64,000 nt of DNA, taken from Geothrix oryzisoli. Lineage in GTDB: Bacteria; Acidobacteriota; Holophagae; Holophagales; Holophagaceae. Below are positions 48,379 through 56,683 of this stretch, one piece after another (position 1 is the stretch's first letter; each line of letters opens with the position of its first letter). The DNA lies in contig NZ_JAKZLB010000003.1 in the NCBI RefSeq assembly GCF_022808865.1, positions 191,875-255,874 of the forward strand, read 5' to 3'. Made by a program: the position numbers and the translations under genes. The notes beneath the pieces were generated by a model. That model ran no database searches. It had not been told where the DNA came from and was given only the letters and a program-made list of their open reading frames with translations.

Positions 48379-50010
48379 TCAGGGCCGGGGCCAGGTCCAG
48401 CCCAGATCAATGAACCAGCGGAAGCCGATGCGCGCGTCGCCCTTCACATTGAGGTAGGCGTTCTGGCGCTGGGCGCTGACGCCGGCCTGGACACGCAGTA
48501 CCGGGTCCGGTCGCCACTCCACGAGCTGCTGGAGGCCGAGGAACCGGTTGCGCACCGGGGTGGCGCCGGGGTGGTCCTGGAACCAGTCGGCCAAGTCATC
48601 CGGGTTTGCCGGGTCGATCCGGTGGTCAGGCTCTCGAAAAGGGCGGTCGCCCCAGAGCAGCCAGGTCCTCGTCGCCCACCGGGGCGTCCAATCGACCTCT
48701 GCGCGCAAGGTGACCGTCCGTGCTTCGCCGGCGGTGGCGTTGCCCAGGGGATCCCCCTCGAGGTAGAAGCCGGAAAGGTACGAGCCGTGCTCAAAGCTGC
48801 GGTGATTCGACATGCCAGGGTTGTCGGGATTCAACAGGCTATTGGCGCTGTCGAGGTACTCGATGCCAAGGCGCATCCGGTGCCAGCGGACCAGCAGGCC
48901 CACCGCATCGTTCGGGACAGGCGAGGTTGGCAGGACATACCTGGCGCGCTGGTTCCACGGATAGGCCGGGGCATGCCAAAAGCTCTTCCAGTCACGTTCG
49001 AGATCCTGGGAGAGCGCGTACCCAGGGCGATGGAGCAGGATTTGGGTGCGGGTATTGACGGCCTTGGCACCGCGGGACACGTAGAAACGGACATCCTCGG
49101 CTCCGAACAGGCGCTCGAACGGGCTCAACCGAACCCGGATTCCGACATCCGAAGTGGAGGCGCTTTTCACCCGTCCCGTACTCAGGGGCGAAAAGGATCC
49201 GGGGCCAGCATTGAAATCCACGTCCCCCTCAGCATAGGAGTCCTTCAGGCCGAAGAACGAGGCGATCCAGTGACGGGCCTGGTACCCGTCGGTGAGGGAT
49301 TTCCCCTGGACACTGCCCCCGAACAGGTTGATGTAGTTGAGGTACAGCTCGGTGCTCTCACCCAGCTGGGATTCCAGCCGGAGGCCGGACAGGAAGGGGC
49401 GCTGCGGATCCCCCAAGTCGGCGATGGCACGCTTCCGGAAGGAGGGGTCCTGGCTGGCTTCCCCGACCACCTTGTGGCCTTCCACCTGGCCCAGGAAGAT
49501 CTGTCCTTTCCAAGTGCCGAGGGGCATGCCGAACACGCGGATGTCCTTGAAGGGCGTCTCCACTCGGAATCTGGGGAAGGGGCGTGCGGCCTCGCCGAGG
49601 ACATAGCCGCCGTTGAGGCCATAGCCCCACACGAGGGGCTCCTGCTCAAGGGCGGTGCGCCAGCCACCCTTGGAGGTGTAGGCGAAGTGGAAGCGCTGGA
49701 TGATCAGCCGGGATTGGCCTTCGGCATCCCGCCAGGCGTTGACCTGTCCGGCCATATCCCAGCGGGTGCCGCTCCAGCCGGCCTCCAGGTGCGTGCCCTG
49801 GCCGGTGAGGGCGTTCCCGAGGCCCAGGCTGTCCACGAAGGTGGCCGGCGCTCCGTGTTTGTCTCCGGCCCAGACGCCTCCCCCGTACCAGGCGCCCTGC
49901 CGACCCGTTCCCAGGGGCTCTTGATGGAACCAGCCAGGCGGAACCTGGGCCACCAATGGCAGGCAGGCCAGAAGGCAAGGCAGAACAAACACTGGTCGGT
50001 CGTATCTCAC
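48379..50010 (-). CDS. Wzi-like outer-membrane capsule-assembly barrel protein
   Basis: About 543 aa from GTG 50010, which directly precedes a signal peptide (PVFVLPCLLACLPLVAQ); the frame continues to 50112. Many amphipathic strands with aromatic belts (HLEAGWSGTRWDMAGQVNAW, LIIQRFHFAYTSKGGW, TELYLNYINLFGG, VGLLVRWHRMRLGIEYL) and a C-terminal strand ending GFRWFIDLGWTWPRP. Size and N-terminal helical features fit the Wzi family, which anchors capsule to the cell surface. Convergent with the HAD gene. Family assignment is by pattern only. Confidence 0.6.
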   Translation of the reverse strand: MRYDRPVFVLPCLLACLPLVAQVPPGWFHQEPLGTGRQGAWYGGGVWAGDKHGAPATFVDSLGLGNALTGQGTHLEAGWSGTRWDMAGQVNAWRDAEGQSRLIIQRFHFAYTSKGGWRTALEQEPLVWGYGLNGGYVLGEAARPFPRFRVETPFKDIRVFGMPLGTWKGQIFLGQVEGHKVVGEASQDPSFRKRAIADLGDPQRPFLSGLRLESQLGESTELYLNYINLFGGSVQGKSLTDGYQARHWIASFFGLKDSYAEGDVDFNAGPGSFSPLSTGRVKSASTSDVGIRVRLSPFERLFGAEDVRFYVSRGAKAVNTRTQILLHRPGYALSQDLERDWKSFWHAPAYPWNQRARYVLPTSPVPNDAVGLLVRWHRMRLGIEYLDSANSLLNPDNPGMSNHRSFEHGSYLSGFYLEGDPLGNATAGEARTVTLRAEVDWTPRWATRTWLLWGDRPFREPDHRIDPANPDDLADWFQDHPGATPVRNRFLGLQQLVEWRPDPVLRVQAGVSAQRQNAYLNVKGDARIGFRWFIDLGWTWPRP

Positions 50011-50164
50011 GCGGGAACCCAACTCTGATGGCGCCCGGGAAATCGAAGGCCTGGCCGCCTGCAAGGCGGAGTTTCCGGCTCCGCATTCCGCGAGTCTATA
50101 CGAGATTCGCATGTCAGCAGACTCGGGGGATCGGGAACGCCGACGCCGGGGATGACGCCTCCGA

Positions 50165-51691
50165 TCAGGCGGTGGCGCTGTCCTGGCCGGCCAGTTGCAC
50201 GTCCATCACCACCGCATGCCGCGGCGTGTCCTGGCGCTCGATCCACTGGATGCGGGCGCCGAGGAGGCGGGCCAGCTGCAGCAGGCCCTCGCGCGCCTCC
50301 TGGTGCAGGGCGCCGGACAACTCCGGATGCAGGGTCAGGCGCACATCGGCCCCGCGCAGGCGGTCGCCCAGGCGCACCAGCTCGCGGTAGGCCTTCAGCA
50401 GCGACGTCTCGGGGCTCGGGTGGCGGCCCGTGCCGTTGCAGGCGGGGCAGGGCTGGGTGAGCAGGCGTTCAAGGGAAGGCCCCGTGCGCTTGCGAGTGAG
50501 CTCCACCAGGCCGAACTCCGAGATGCCGCCGGCCCGCGCGTGGTTGCGGTCCCGCTTGAGCTCCTCCTGAAGCCGCGCCAGCACCTCCTCGCGGTGGCCC
50601 GAGTCCACCATGTCGATGAAGTCGATGACCACGATGCCGCCCAGGTTGCGCAGGCGCAGCTGGCGCACGACCTCCGGAATGGCCTCAAGGTTGGTGAGGT
50701 AGACCGTCTCCTCCAGATCCTTCTTGCCGACGAACTTGCCGGTGTTCACATCGACGCTGACCAGGGCCTCGGTCTGGTTCAGCACGATGGAGCCGCCGTG
50801 CTTGAGGAAGACCTTGGGTTGGCGCGCCGCCTCGATCTCCGATTCGATGCCGAAGGCCTCGAAGATCGGCAGGTCCGAGGTGAAGTGCTTCACCCGGTTG
50901 GCCCACTCCGGATGCAGCTTCTCCACGAAGGCCAGCACCTCGCGGTGGGCGTCGGGGTCGTCCACCCAGAAGCTGGAGACCTCCTCGCGGAAGATGTCGC
51001 GCAGCACCTTCTGGAGCAGCCGCAGGTCGTGCCAGACCAGGCCCGGAGCGGGCACGGTCTCGGCCTTGGCCTGGATCTCCTGCCAGGCCTGGCGGAGGAA
51101 GGCCACATCGCCCACCAGGTCCTCGTCCTTCTCTCCGATGGCGGCGGTGCGGACGATGTAGCCCTCGCCGGGCTGGGCGTGGCTGCGGATCAGGTCGCGG
51201 AGGCGCTCCCGCTCCTCGGGATCCGTGATCTTGCGGGAGATGCCGATGTGGTCGATGCCCGGCATGAACACCAGGAAGCGGCCGGGAAAGCTCAGATGCC
51301 GCGAGAGCCGCGGTCCCTTGGAGCCGATGGGGTCCTTCACCACCTGGACCAGCGTCTCCTCGCCCTCCTTGAGGGGGGGCAGGGGTGGCGGGGGGGGCGG
51401 CAGATCCTCGGCGACCTCCTCGCCTTCCTCGTCGGCGGACAGGTCGGCCCCCAGGCGCTGGGCCACAGGATCGTCCAGGTAGAGGAAGCCGTCCTTGGCG
51501 CTCCCGATGCCCACGAAGGCGCTCTGCATGCCGGGGAGCAGCTTGGCCACCCGGCCCTTGTACACATCCCCCACCTGGCTCTTGTTCATCGTCCGCTCGA
51601 GGAACAGCTCGCAGAGCTGGCCGTTCTCAAGCAGGGCGATGCGCGTCTCCAGGGGGGTCGAATTGACCACCAGGGACTTGCGGACTTCCAT
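50165..51691 (-). CDS. rng: Ribonuclease G/E family endoribonuclease
   Basis: 508 aa. RNase G processes 16S rRNA and mRNA. It has an S1 domain (GDVYKGRVAKLLPGMQSAFV), the 5' sensor and RNase H-like regions, catalytic aspartates in SVDVNTGKFVG and VVIDFIDMV, and the zinc-link cysteines in CPACNGTG. There is no long degradosome scaffold tail, so RNase G rather than E. Odd: the S1 loop has an acidic stretch followed by nine residues of nearly pure proline (residues 98-106, PPPPPPLPP). Start ATG 51691. Confidence 0.93.
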   Translation of the reverse strand: MEVRKSLVVNSTPLETRIALLENGQLCELFLERTMNKSQVGDVYKGRVAKLLPGMQSAFVGIGSAKDGFLYLDDPVAQRLGADLSADEEGEEVAEDLPPPPPPLPPLKEGEETLVQVVKDPIGSKGPRLSRHLSFPGRFLVFMPGIDHIGISRKITDPEERERLRDLIRSHAQPGEGYIVRTAAIGEKDEDLVGDVAFLRQAWQEIQAKAETVPAPGLVWHDLRLLQKVLRDIFREEVSSFWVDDPDAHREVLAFVEKLHPEWANRVKHFTSDLPIFEAFGIESEIEAARQPKVFLKHGGSIVLNQTEALVSVDVNTGKFVGKKDLEETVYLTNLEAIPEVVRQLRLRNLGGIVVIDFIDMVDSGHREEVLARLQEELKRDRNHARAGGISEFGLVELTRKRTGPSLERLLTQPCPACNGTGRHPSPETSLLKAYRELVRLGDRLRGADVRLTLHPELSGALHQEAREGLLQLARLLGARIQWIERQDTPRHAVVMDVQLAGQDSATA

Positions 51692-51864
51692 GGAACCAAC
51701 CTTTCAGAACTTTGCAGGGGGGCTCCGTGCCCCGGCTGCGGGCCCCAGGGCCGTACCAGGCCGCAGGGTAGGTCATTTCTACCATGACCCTTGGATGCCG
51801 CGCCAACGGTCGAAGGTTCCTGGGCTGGATTTAATTGTTTCAGGGGGTTCTTTATTTGTTTGCA

Positions 51865-52656
51865 TCACACAAGATGTGTCCAGATGAGCAGACCCGGAAG
51901 GGTCAGCGCCGCATCGACCGCCAGGGCCCCCAGGACCCCCCGTGCCGTCAGCCGGGGGAAGCAGGCCAGGAGGATCAGGGCCGCCCCGCTGGCCGCCAGG
52001 CCCGGGCGATGGGCCGACCCGGCGCGCAGCACCGCGCCCGCGGCCAGGACCGCTGCCACGATCGCAGTCCACCGGGCGCCGAACATCACCGGGAAGCTGC
52101 GGATGCCGGACTGGCCATCGGGGGCCTCATCCTTCAGGTCGCACAGCAGGCACCCGGCGGCCAGCAGCAGGAACAGGGTCAGCGCGACGGGTTCGAGCAG
52201 GGCGCGCCACCCGAACCAGGACTGGGGTTGGAACGGCAGGGTCAGGCCCGCCCAAGTCCAGGCCAGGGGCACCCCCAGGGCCTTGGCGAAGGGGAACCGC
52301 TTCCAGCGGCGGTAGCCCAGCGCCGAAGCCCCGAGGAGCAGCACCAGCGCGACACTCTGCGGGGGGAGGCGGGGGATCAGGCCGACCCCCAGGAGGGCGG
52401 ACAGCCCGAACCCGACCGCGAGCAGTGGTCGGAAGGGGGCGCCCTCCGCGCCCGCCGGACCGTCGAGCAGGCGATCCAGGGAGTAGGCCGCGGCAATCCC
52501 CAGCAGGAGGAACGCCAGGCCCGGCAGGAACAGGGCCCGGCCGGTGGCCCGCTGGACGACGGTGGGGATCGACCCGCCCAGGGCGACGGGCAGGGCGTAG
52601 TGGAGCCACCGCACGCCCGGGGCCGCGCCGGGGCGGCCCGCCCACCGCGGGATCAT
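51865..52656 (-). CDS. UbiA-family prenyltransferase-like membrane protein
   Basis: 263 aa with about eight hydrophobic segments. The second aspartate motif is well kept (CDLKDEAPDGQSG), but the first, normally N-D-x2-D-x3-D, is reduced to YSLDRLLDG. Family members transfer prenyl groups to quinone or other acceptors; with the altered first motif the acceptor and activity are uncertain. The ATG overlaps the ClC stop by four bases (ATGA), so it is translationally coupled to the channel gene. Confidence 0.65.
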   Translation of the reverse strand: MIPRWAGRPGAAPGVRWLHYALPVALGGSIPTVVQRATGRALFLPGLAFLLLGIAAAYSLDRLLDGPAGAEGAPFRPLLAVGFGLSALLGVGLIPRLPPQSVALVLLLGASALGYRRWKRFPFAKALGVPLAWTWAGLTLPFQPQSWFGWRALLEPVALTLFLLLAAGCLLCDLKDEAPDGQSGIRSFPVMFGARWTAIVAAVLAAGAVLRAGSAHRPGLAASGAALILLACFPRLTARGVLGALAVDAALTLPGLLIWTHLV

Positions 52657-54527
52657 CCCGCCTGGCCCGGTCGCGGGAGGGGCGCCCCGGCGTCCCGGGC
52701 CAGGGCCCGCTCCGAGTGGCGCAGCCGCTCGGCATGGGCTTCCAGCAAGTCACTCCGGGTGAGGATGCCCACCACCCGCTGGGCTTCGTCGAGGATCAGC
52801 AGGCGGCCGACCCGTTCGCGGACCATGTGGTCGGCGGCCTCCCGCAGGGAGTTGCCCTCCAGGGCGACGGCCAGCGGGCGGCCGATGAGCGACCGCAGCG
52901 GCGCGTCCGGAGTGCGGGCGGGGTCCAGGAGGTCGCGGCGGGTGAGCACGCCGAGGGCGCGCCCCTCCCCATCGATGACCGGGAAGCCGTGATGGGCCGC
53001 TCCGCGGGCGTCCGCCTCCAGCCAGGCCCTGGCTTCCCGGAGGGTGTCGTCGGCGTTGAGGGTCAGCACGTTCCGCGAGGCGAAGTCCCGCACCAGCAGC
53101 TGATCCAGGTAATCCGAGGCGTATTCCTCGGGAACCCGGACGCCGCGGCGCGCCAGCTTCTCCGTCATGATGCTCCGCCGCATGATCAGGGCCGAGACCA
53201 GGTAGGCCGCCGCACACCCGCCGAGCAGGGGCAGGAGGCCCAGCGGCTGGAGGGTGGTCTCGAACACGAAGATGGCGGAGGCCAGCATGGTGCGGGAGGC
53301 CCCGGCGAAGATGGCCGCCATCCCGACCAGGGCGCAGATCCGGGGATCCACCCCGAGGTGGGGGAAGAGGGCCGCGAGGAGTCCTCCGGTGAGGGCCCCC
53401 AGGGCTCCTCCCAGGGTGAAGAGGGGCGCAAGGGTGCCCCCGGAGGTGCCGCTGCCCAGGGCGATGGCCCAGGAGAGGAACTTGGCCACGAAGAGGGTGA
53501 GGAGGGTGGTCCCCACGAGCTGGGCGGAAAGAACTCCCTGGATGTTCTCGTAGCCGACCCCCAGCGTGCGGGGCACCCACAGGCCGATCAGCCCGACCGC
53601 GAGGCCGCCGAGGGCGGGCCACCACATCCAGTGGATGGGGAGGCGCTCGAAGGTGTCCTCGAGGTGGTACACGGCCTTGGTCACGCCCACCGAGGCCAGG
53701 CCCATCAGGGCGCCGACCGCGATGTAGATGCCGAGGGCCGTCCCCGTGGGCGAGGCCAGGATCGGCATCGAGAACACGGGCGCGGACCCCACCAGTGAAT
53801 AGCGGACGGCGGTGGCGGCCACGCTGGCCAGCACCACCGGGATGATGGACCGGGGGTGGTACTCGAAGAGCAGCAGTTCGACGGCCAGCACCACCGCCGA
53901 CACGGGGGAGCCGAAGGTGGCCGCCATGCCGGCGGCGGCGCCGGCCGCGAGGAGCGTCTTGCGCTCCAGGGCGCTCATCGCGATGAACTGGCCTACCAGC
54001 GACCCCAGGGCGCCACCCGTGGCGATGATCGGGCCTTCGGCGCCGAAGGGCCCGCCGGTGCCGATGGCGACGGCGGCGGACAGGGGCTTCAGCAGGGTGA
54101 TCCGGGGCGGGATCCGGCTCTCGTTGAGGAGGATCTGCTCCATCGCCTCGGGGATTCCATGGCCCCGGATCGCGGTGGAGCCGTAGCGGGCCATGAGGCC
54201 GACGACCAGCCCTCCCGCCACCGGCACGAAGAGCGCGCCCCAGCCCAGGTGGTGGCCGGCCGGGGAGGTGAAGCTCGAGGAGAAGCGGTGGTAATAGGCC
54301 AGGTTCGTCACCAGTCCGATCAGCCGCAGCAGGCCCTCGGCGATGAAGCCCAGGGCCAGGCCGAGGGCGGTCGCCAGCAGGCCGAGGAAGGCCACCCGGC
54401 CGTCCAGGACCGCGGTGATGCGGGGCGTGCGCGCCTCCCCGGGCCGGAATGGCTGGCCAGTCCCGGCCGCCGCTCCCTCGCCCGGGGGGACCTGTGGAGG
54501 AATCCGGACGGGCTCAGACGGGGCCAT
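52653..54527 (-). CDS. ClC-family chloride channel/antiporter with CBS pair
   Basis: 624 aa. The ClC core spans about residues 40-440: the first anion-site motif is GHGIP (122-126, His in place of the Ser of E. coli ClC), the gating glutamate is retained in GAEGP (Glu164) and the third motif is GSGTSGGTLAP. Two CBS domains follow (about 485-600, ending VVGILTRSDLLEAH). It moves Cl- or a related anion, perhaps coupled to protons. The gene overlaps marR-like by 14 bases upstream and the UbiA-like gene by four bases downstream, forming one operon. Confidence 0.9.
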   Translation of the reverse strand: MAPSEPVRIPPQVPPGEGAAAGTGQPFRPGEARTPRITAVLDGRVAFLGLLATALGLALGFIAEGLLRLIGLVTNLAYYHRFSSSFTSPAGHHLGWGALFVPVAGGLVVGLMARYGSTAIRGHGIPEAMEQILLNESRIPPRITLLKPLSAAVAIGTGGPFGAEGPIIATGGALGSLVGQFIAMSALERKTLLAAGAAAGMAATFGSPVSAVVLAVELLLFEYHPRSIIPVVLASVAATAVRYSLVGSAPVFSMPILASPTGTALGIYIAVGALMGLASVGVTKAVYHLEDTFERLPIHWMWWPALGGLAVGLIGLWVPRTLGVGYENIQGVLSAQLVGTTLLTLFVAKFLSWAIALGSGTSGGTLAPLFTLGGALGALTGGLLAALFPHLGVDPRICALVGMAAIFAGASRTMLASAIFVFETTLQPLGLLPLLGGCAAAYLVSALIMRRSIMTEKLARRGVRVPEEYASDYLDQLLVRDFASRNVLTLNADDTLREARAWLEADARGAAHHGFPVIDGEGRALGVLTRRDLLDPARTPDAPLRSLIGRPLAVALEGNSLREAADHMVRERVGRLLILDEAQRVVGILTRSDLLEAHAERLRHSERALARDAGAPLPRPGQAG

Positions 54528-55035
54528 GGCCGGCCTCCTTCCGGCTCGGGCGGCCGCGCTCCTCGAAGAACATCGGGGGCGGCTCCGAGCTCGGGGGCGC
54601 CAGGGCCTCTAGCAGGCCCGCGAGTTGGAGCAGCTCGTTCGCCTGCAGCGCCGCCATCCGCCGGACGAGGGTGTCCTGCACCGGCGGCGGAGCCTCCTGG
54701 AGCAGCCCGCGCCCTTCCGGGGAGAGGCTGATCTCCAGCCGGCGGCGGTCGTGGCCCGCGACCGCCTTCACCACCAGCTGCTTCTCCTCCAGCTTGCGGA
54801 CCACCACCGAGACGGAGCTTTGATCGGTGAAGGTGGCGTCGGCGAGCTCGCCCAGGGACAGCCGCCCGTCCTTCCCAAGGACATGGAGGACGAAGACCTG
54901 GGCGCTGCTCAGGCCATGGTGCTTCCCGGTGGCGGCGGAGGCGAGCCGCAGCTCGCGCACGATGGACCGGAGGGCATCCAGGACGCGCCGGACCGTGGGG
55001 TCGGAGTCGAAGAGATTATTTGGGATCCCATTCAT
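54514..55035 (-). CDS. MarR-family transcriptional regulator
   Basis: 173 aa. Winged helix-turn-helix: AQVFVLHVLGKDGRLSLGEL, recognition helix ATFTDQSSVSVVVRKLEEK and wing VVKAVAGHDRRRLEISLSPEG, with dimerisation helices at both ends. A Pro/Arg-rich tail of about 25 residues follows. As first gene of the marR-ClC-UbiA operon it likely autoregulates and controls the channel in response to a small ligand. No operator palindrome was found with confidence upstream. Confidence 0.88.
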   Translation of the reverse strand: MNGIPNNLFDSDPTVRRVLDALRSIVRELRLASAATGKHHGLSSAQVFVLHVLGKDGRLSLGELADATFTDQSSVSVVVRKLEEKQLVVKAVAGHDRRRLEISLSPEGRGLLQEAPPPVQDTLVRRMAALQANELLQLAGLLEALAPPSSEPPPMFFEERGRPSRKEAGHGPV

Positions 55036-55101
55036 TTATGCAGCATAGCTTTCTCCCGGCCGGTCGGCAAGGCTCGGCCAGGTGCCACTGTTCCGGCCCG
55101 G

Positions 55102-55500
55102 TCAGTCCGGGAAGGCTGCCACGCAGAGGGGGGTGCGCTCCTGGCGGCGGCGCTCGGTGATGCGGTTGTGCTCATCCACGAAGACCACCTTCGGGGCCAC
55201 CGTCTCCGCTTCCTCGGCGGTCATCCAGCCGTAGGCGGCGATGATCACCAGGTCGCCCTTCTGGACCAGGTGGGCGGCGGCGCCGTTGATGCCGACCTCG
55301 CCCGAGCCCGGCACGCCCGGAATCACATAGGTGGACAGGCGCGAACCGTTGGTCACGTCGTAGATGTCGATCTTCTCGTTCTCCATGAAGCCGGCGGCCT
55401 CAATGAGCAACGGATCGAGCGTGATCGATCCCACGTAGTCCAGATCGGCCCTCGTCACGGTGGCGCGATGGATCTTACCGAGCAGGAAGTGGCGCAGCAT
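55102..55500 (-). CDS. panD: Aspartate 1-decarboxylase
   Basis: 132 aa from ATG 55500, fixed by GGAGG just upstream; the frame is open 25 codons further without support. It makes beta-alanine from aspartate. The pro-enzyme self-cleaves before serine in DYVGSITLD (Gly-Ser, residues 24-25), generating the pyruvoyl cofactor. Also present are [24 protein letters not shown] and the active-site Tyr/Lys region ([15 protein letters not shown]). The C-terminus is a few residues longer than in E. coli. Confidence 0.95.
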   Translation of the reverse strand: MLRHFLLGKIHRATVTRADLDYVGSITLDPLLIEAAGFMENEKIDIYDVTNGSRLSTYVIPGVPGSGEVGINGAAAHLVQKGDLVIIAAYGWMTAEEAETVAPKVVFVDEHNRITERRRQERTPLCVAAFPD

Positions 55501-55548
55501 GCATCCTCCGGTCCAGGCTCCCGTCGGAGTCCCGGCCAACGCATAAGA

Positions 55549-55575
55549 ATGGACCCAGGTGTACCCCGGGTCCAT
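55549..55575. terminator. Hairpin between small secreted protein gene and panD
   Basis: Perfect 8-bp arms ATGGACCC (55549-55556) and GGGTCCAT (55568-55575). On the plus strand a T5 run follows at 55582-55586; on the minus strand, in the direction of the genes, only TCTTAT follows. It may act as a weak terminator or RNA processing site ahead of panD. Confidence 0.4.
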
Positions 55576-55603
55576 CCTCGATTTTTACCTGGTCGGGCAG
55601 GGC

Positions 55604-56149
55604 TCAGTTGAACAGCACCACGTGGAGGTTCAGGCCGAGCCTGGGCGGGGCCACGGGGGGCGGCGCCATGGGCAGCTGGAACGCGCCCTCCAAGTCCAGA
55701 CGGGCCCGGGGGTCGCGGACCTGGCGCAGCACCCAGCGCCCCTCCAGGAATACATAGCAGCGGGAGGGGTCGCCGGGGACCAGGGCCACGTAGCGGCGCG
55801 TGTCGCCGGGACGCCAGTAGCCGTCCATCCAGGCCGGGGCGCGGTAGTGCCGCGGCCGGTCCCGGTCCCGGTCATCGTCGTCGTAGTAGCGGTGGCGCTC
55901 GTATTTGCGGGCTTCCTTGTCCCTTTCCTTCCAGTACTTGCGCTCGGCCTTGTCGCGCTCCTGCCAGTACTTCCGATCCTCGCGGCGGTCGTCACGACGG
56001 TCATCGCGCCTGTCCTCGCGTCGATCCTCCCGACGGTCCTCCCGCTCCCCGTAGCGGCCCCGGCGCTCATCGTCGGGGCGGGCGGCGGCAGGCAGGGCCG
56101 GCAGGAGGAAGGCGGCCAGCAGGGCGGCACTCAGGATACGGCGGTTCAT
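55604..56149 (-). CDS. Secreted Arg/Asp-repeat protein, paralogue of next gene
   Basis: 181 aa. A clear signal peptide (ILSAALLAAFLLPALPAAA) is followed by about 70 residues of highly charged repeats (EDRREDRREDRRDDRRDD, then KYWQERDKAERKYWKERDKE), which should form a long charged helix. A globular C-terminal half (YVALVPGDPSRCYVFLEGRW) ends in LGLNLHVVLFN. That ending and the preceding xGRWxLR segment recur in the neighbouring gene. Function unknown; probably periplasmic or cell-surface. Confidence 0.75.
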   Translation of the reverse strand: MNRRILSAALLAAFLLPALPAAARPDDERRGRYGEREDRREDRREDRRDDRRDDRREDRKYWQERDKAERKYWKERDKEARKYERHRYYDDDDRDRDRPRHYRAPAWMDGYWRPGDTRRYVALVPGDPSRCYVFLEGRWVLRQVRDPRARLDLEGAFQLPMAPPPVAPPRLGLNLHVVLFN

Positions 56150-56163
56150 GGAGCCTCCTCAGT

Positions 56164-56544
56164 TCAGTTGAACAGCACCACGTGGAGGTCCACGCCGATG
56201 CGGGGCAGGGGCACCGGCGGCGGCACGGGGGCCAGCCGCAGGGTGTCGCGGACATCGGCCTGGAGGCCGATGTTGAACCCCTTGCGGAGCTCCCAGCGGC
56301 CATCGATCAGGAAGTAGGCGCGGTCGGTGTAGCGGGGATCGACCGCGATGTAGGGACGCTCGGGAACCCGGGGGCCGAACTTCTTCGCGAGGCCGGGGGG
56401 GAGGCCGCCCTTCTTGGCCAGGCCGGGCGGCACGCCATCGCCCCCGCGGGCATGTCCCGGAGGGCCGCCGCGGTCCCCCTTGTCATGGCCACGCCCCTGG
56501 GGCATGGCGAGAAGGGCGGCGGAAATCAGGATCGGGACGAGCAT
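56164..56544 (-). CDS. Small secreted protein ending in LHVVLFN, unknown function
   Basis: 126 aa from ATG 56544, with GGGAGG five bases upstream; the longer frame to 56631 is unsupported. Signal peptide MLVPILISAALLAMPQG, then a Gly/Lys-rich stretch with a duplicated LPPGLAKK-type unit (GVPPGLAKKGGLPPGLAKKF) and a C-terminal domain (YIAVDPRYTDRAYFLIDGRW) ending IGVDLHVVLFN. It shares this C-terminal layout, and the last 25 bases of DNA exactly, with the gene that follows 14 bases downstream. Likely a tandem duplication. Confidence 0.72.
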   Translation of the reverse strand: MLVPILISAALLAMPQGRGHDKGDRGGPPGHARGGDGVPPGLAKKGGLPPGLAKKFGPRVPERPYIAVDPRYTDRAYFLIDGRWELRKGFNIGLQADVRDTLRLAPVPPPVPLPRIGVDLHVVLFN

Positions 56545-56683
56545 GGAACCTCCCGGGATGGGCCCGCGGTGACTGGACGGACGGGACCCAGCCATTCTAA
56601 CCCTGCGAGGGAGGGAGCACCCTCCACCCATGGGAGGAGGCTCTCCTAGTCCGAAGGGTGGGGCCGTTCGCCGGAAACCCGGC

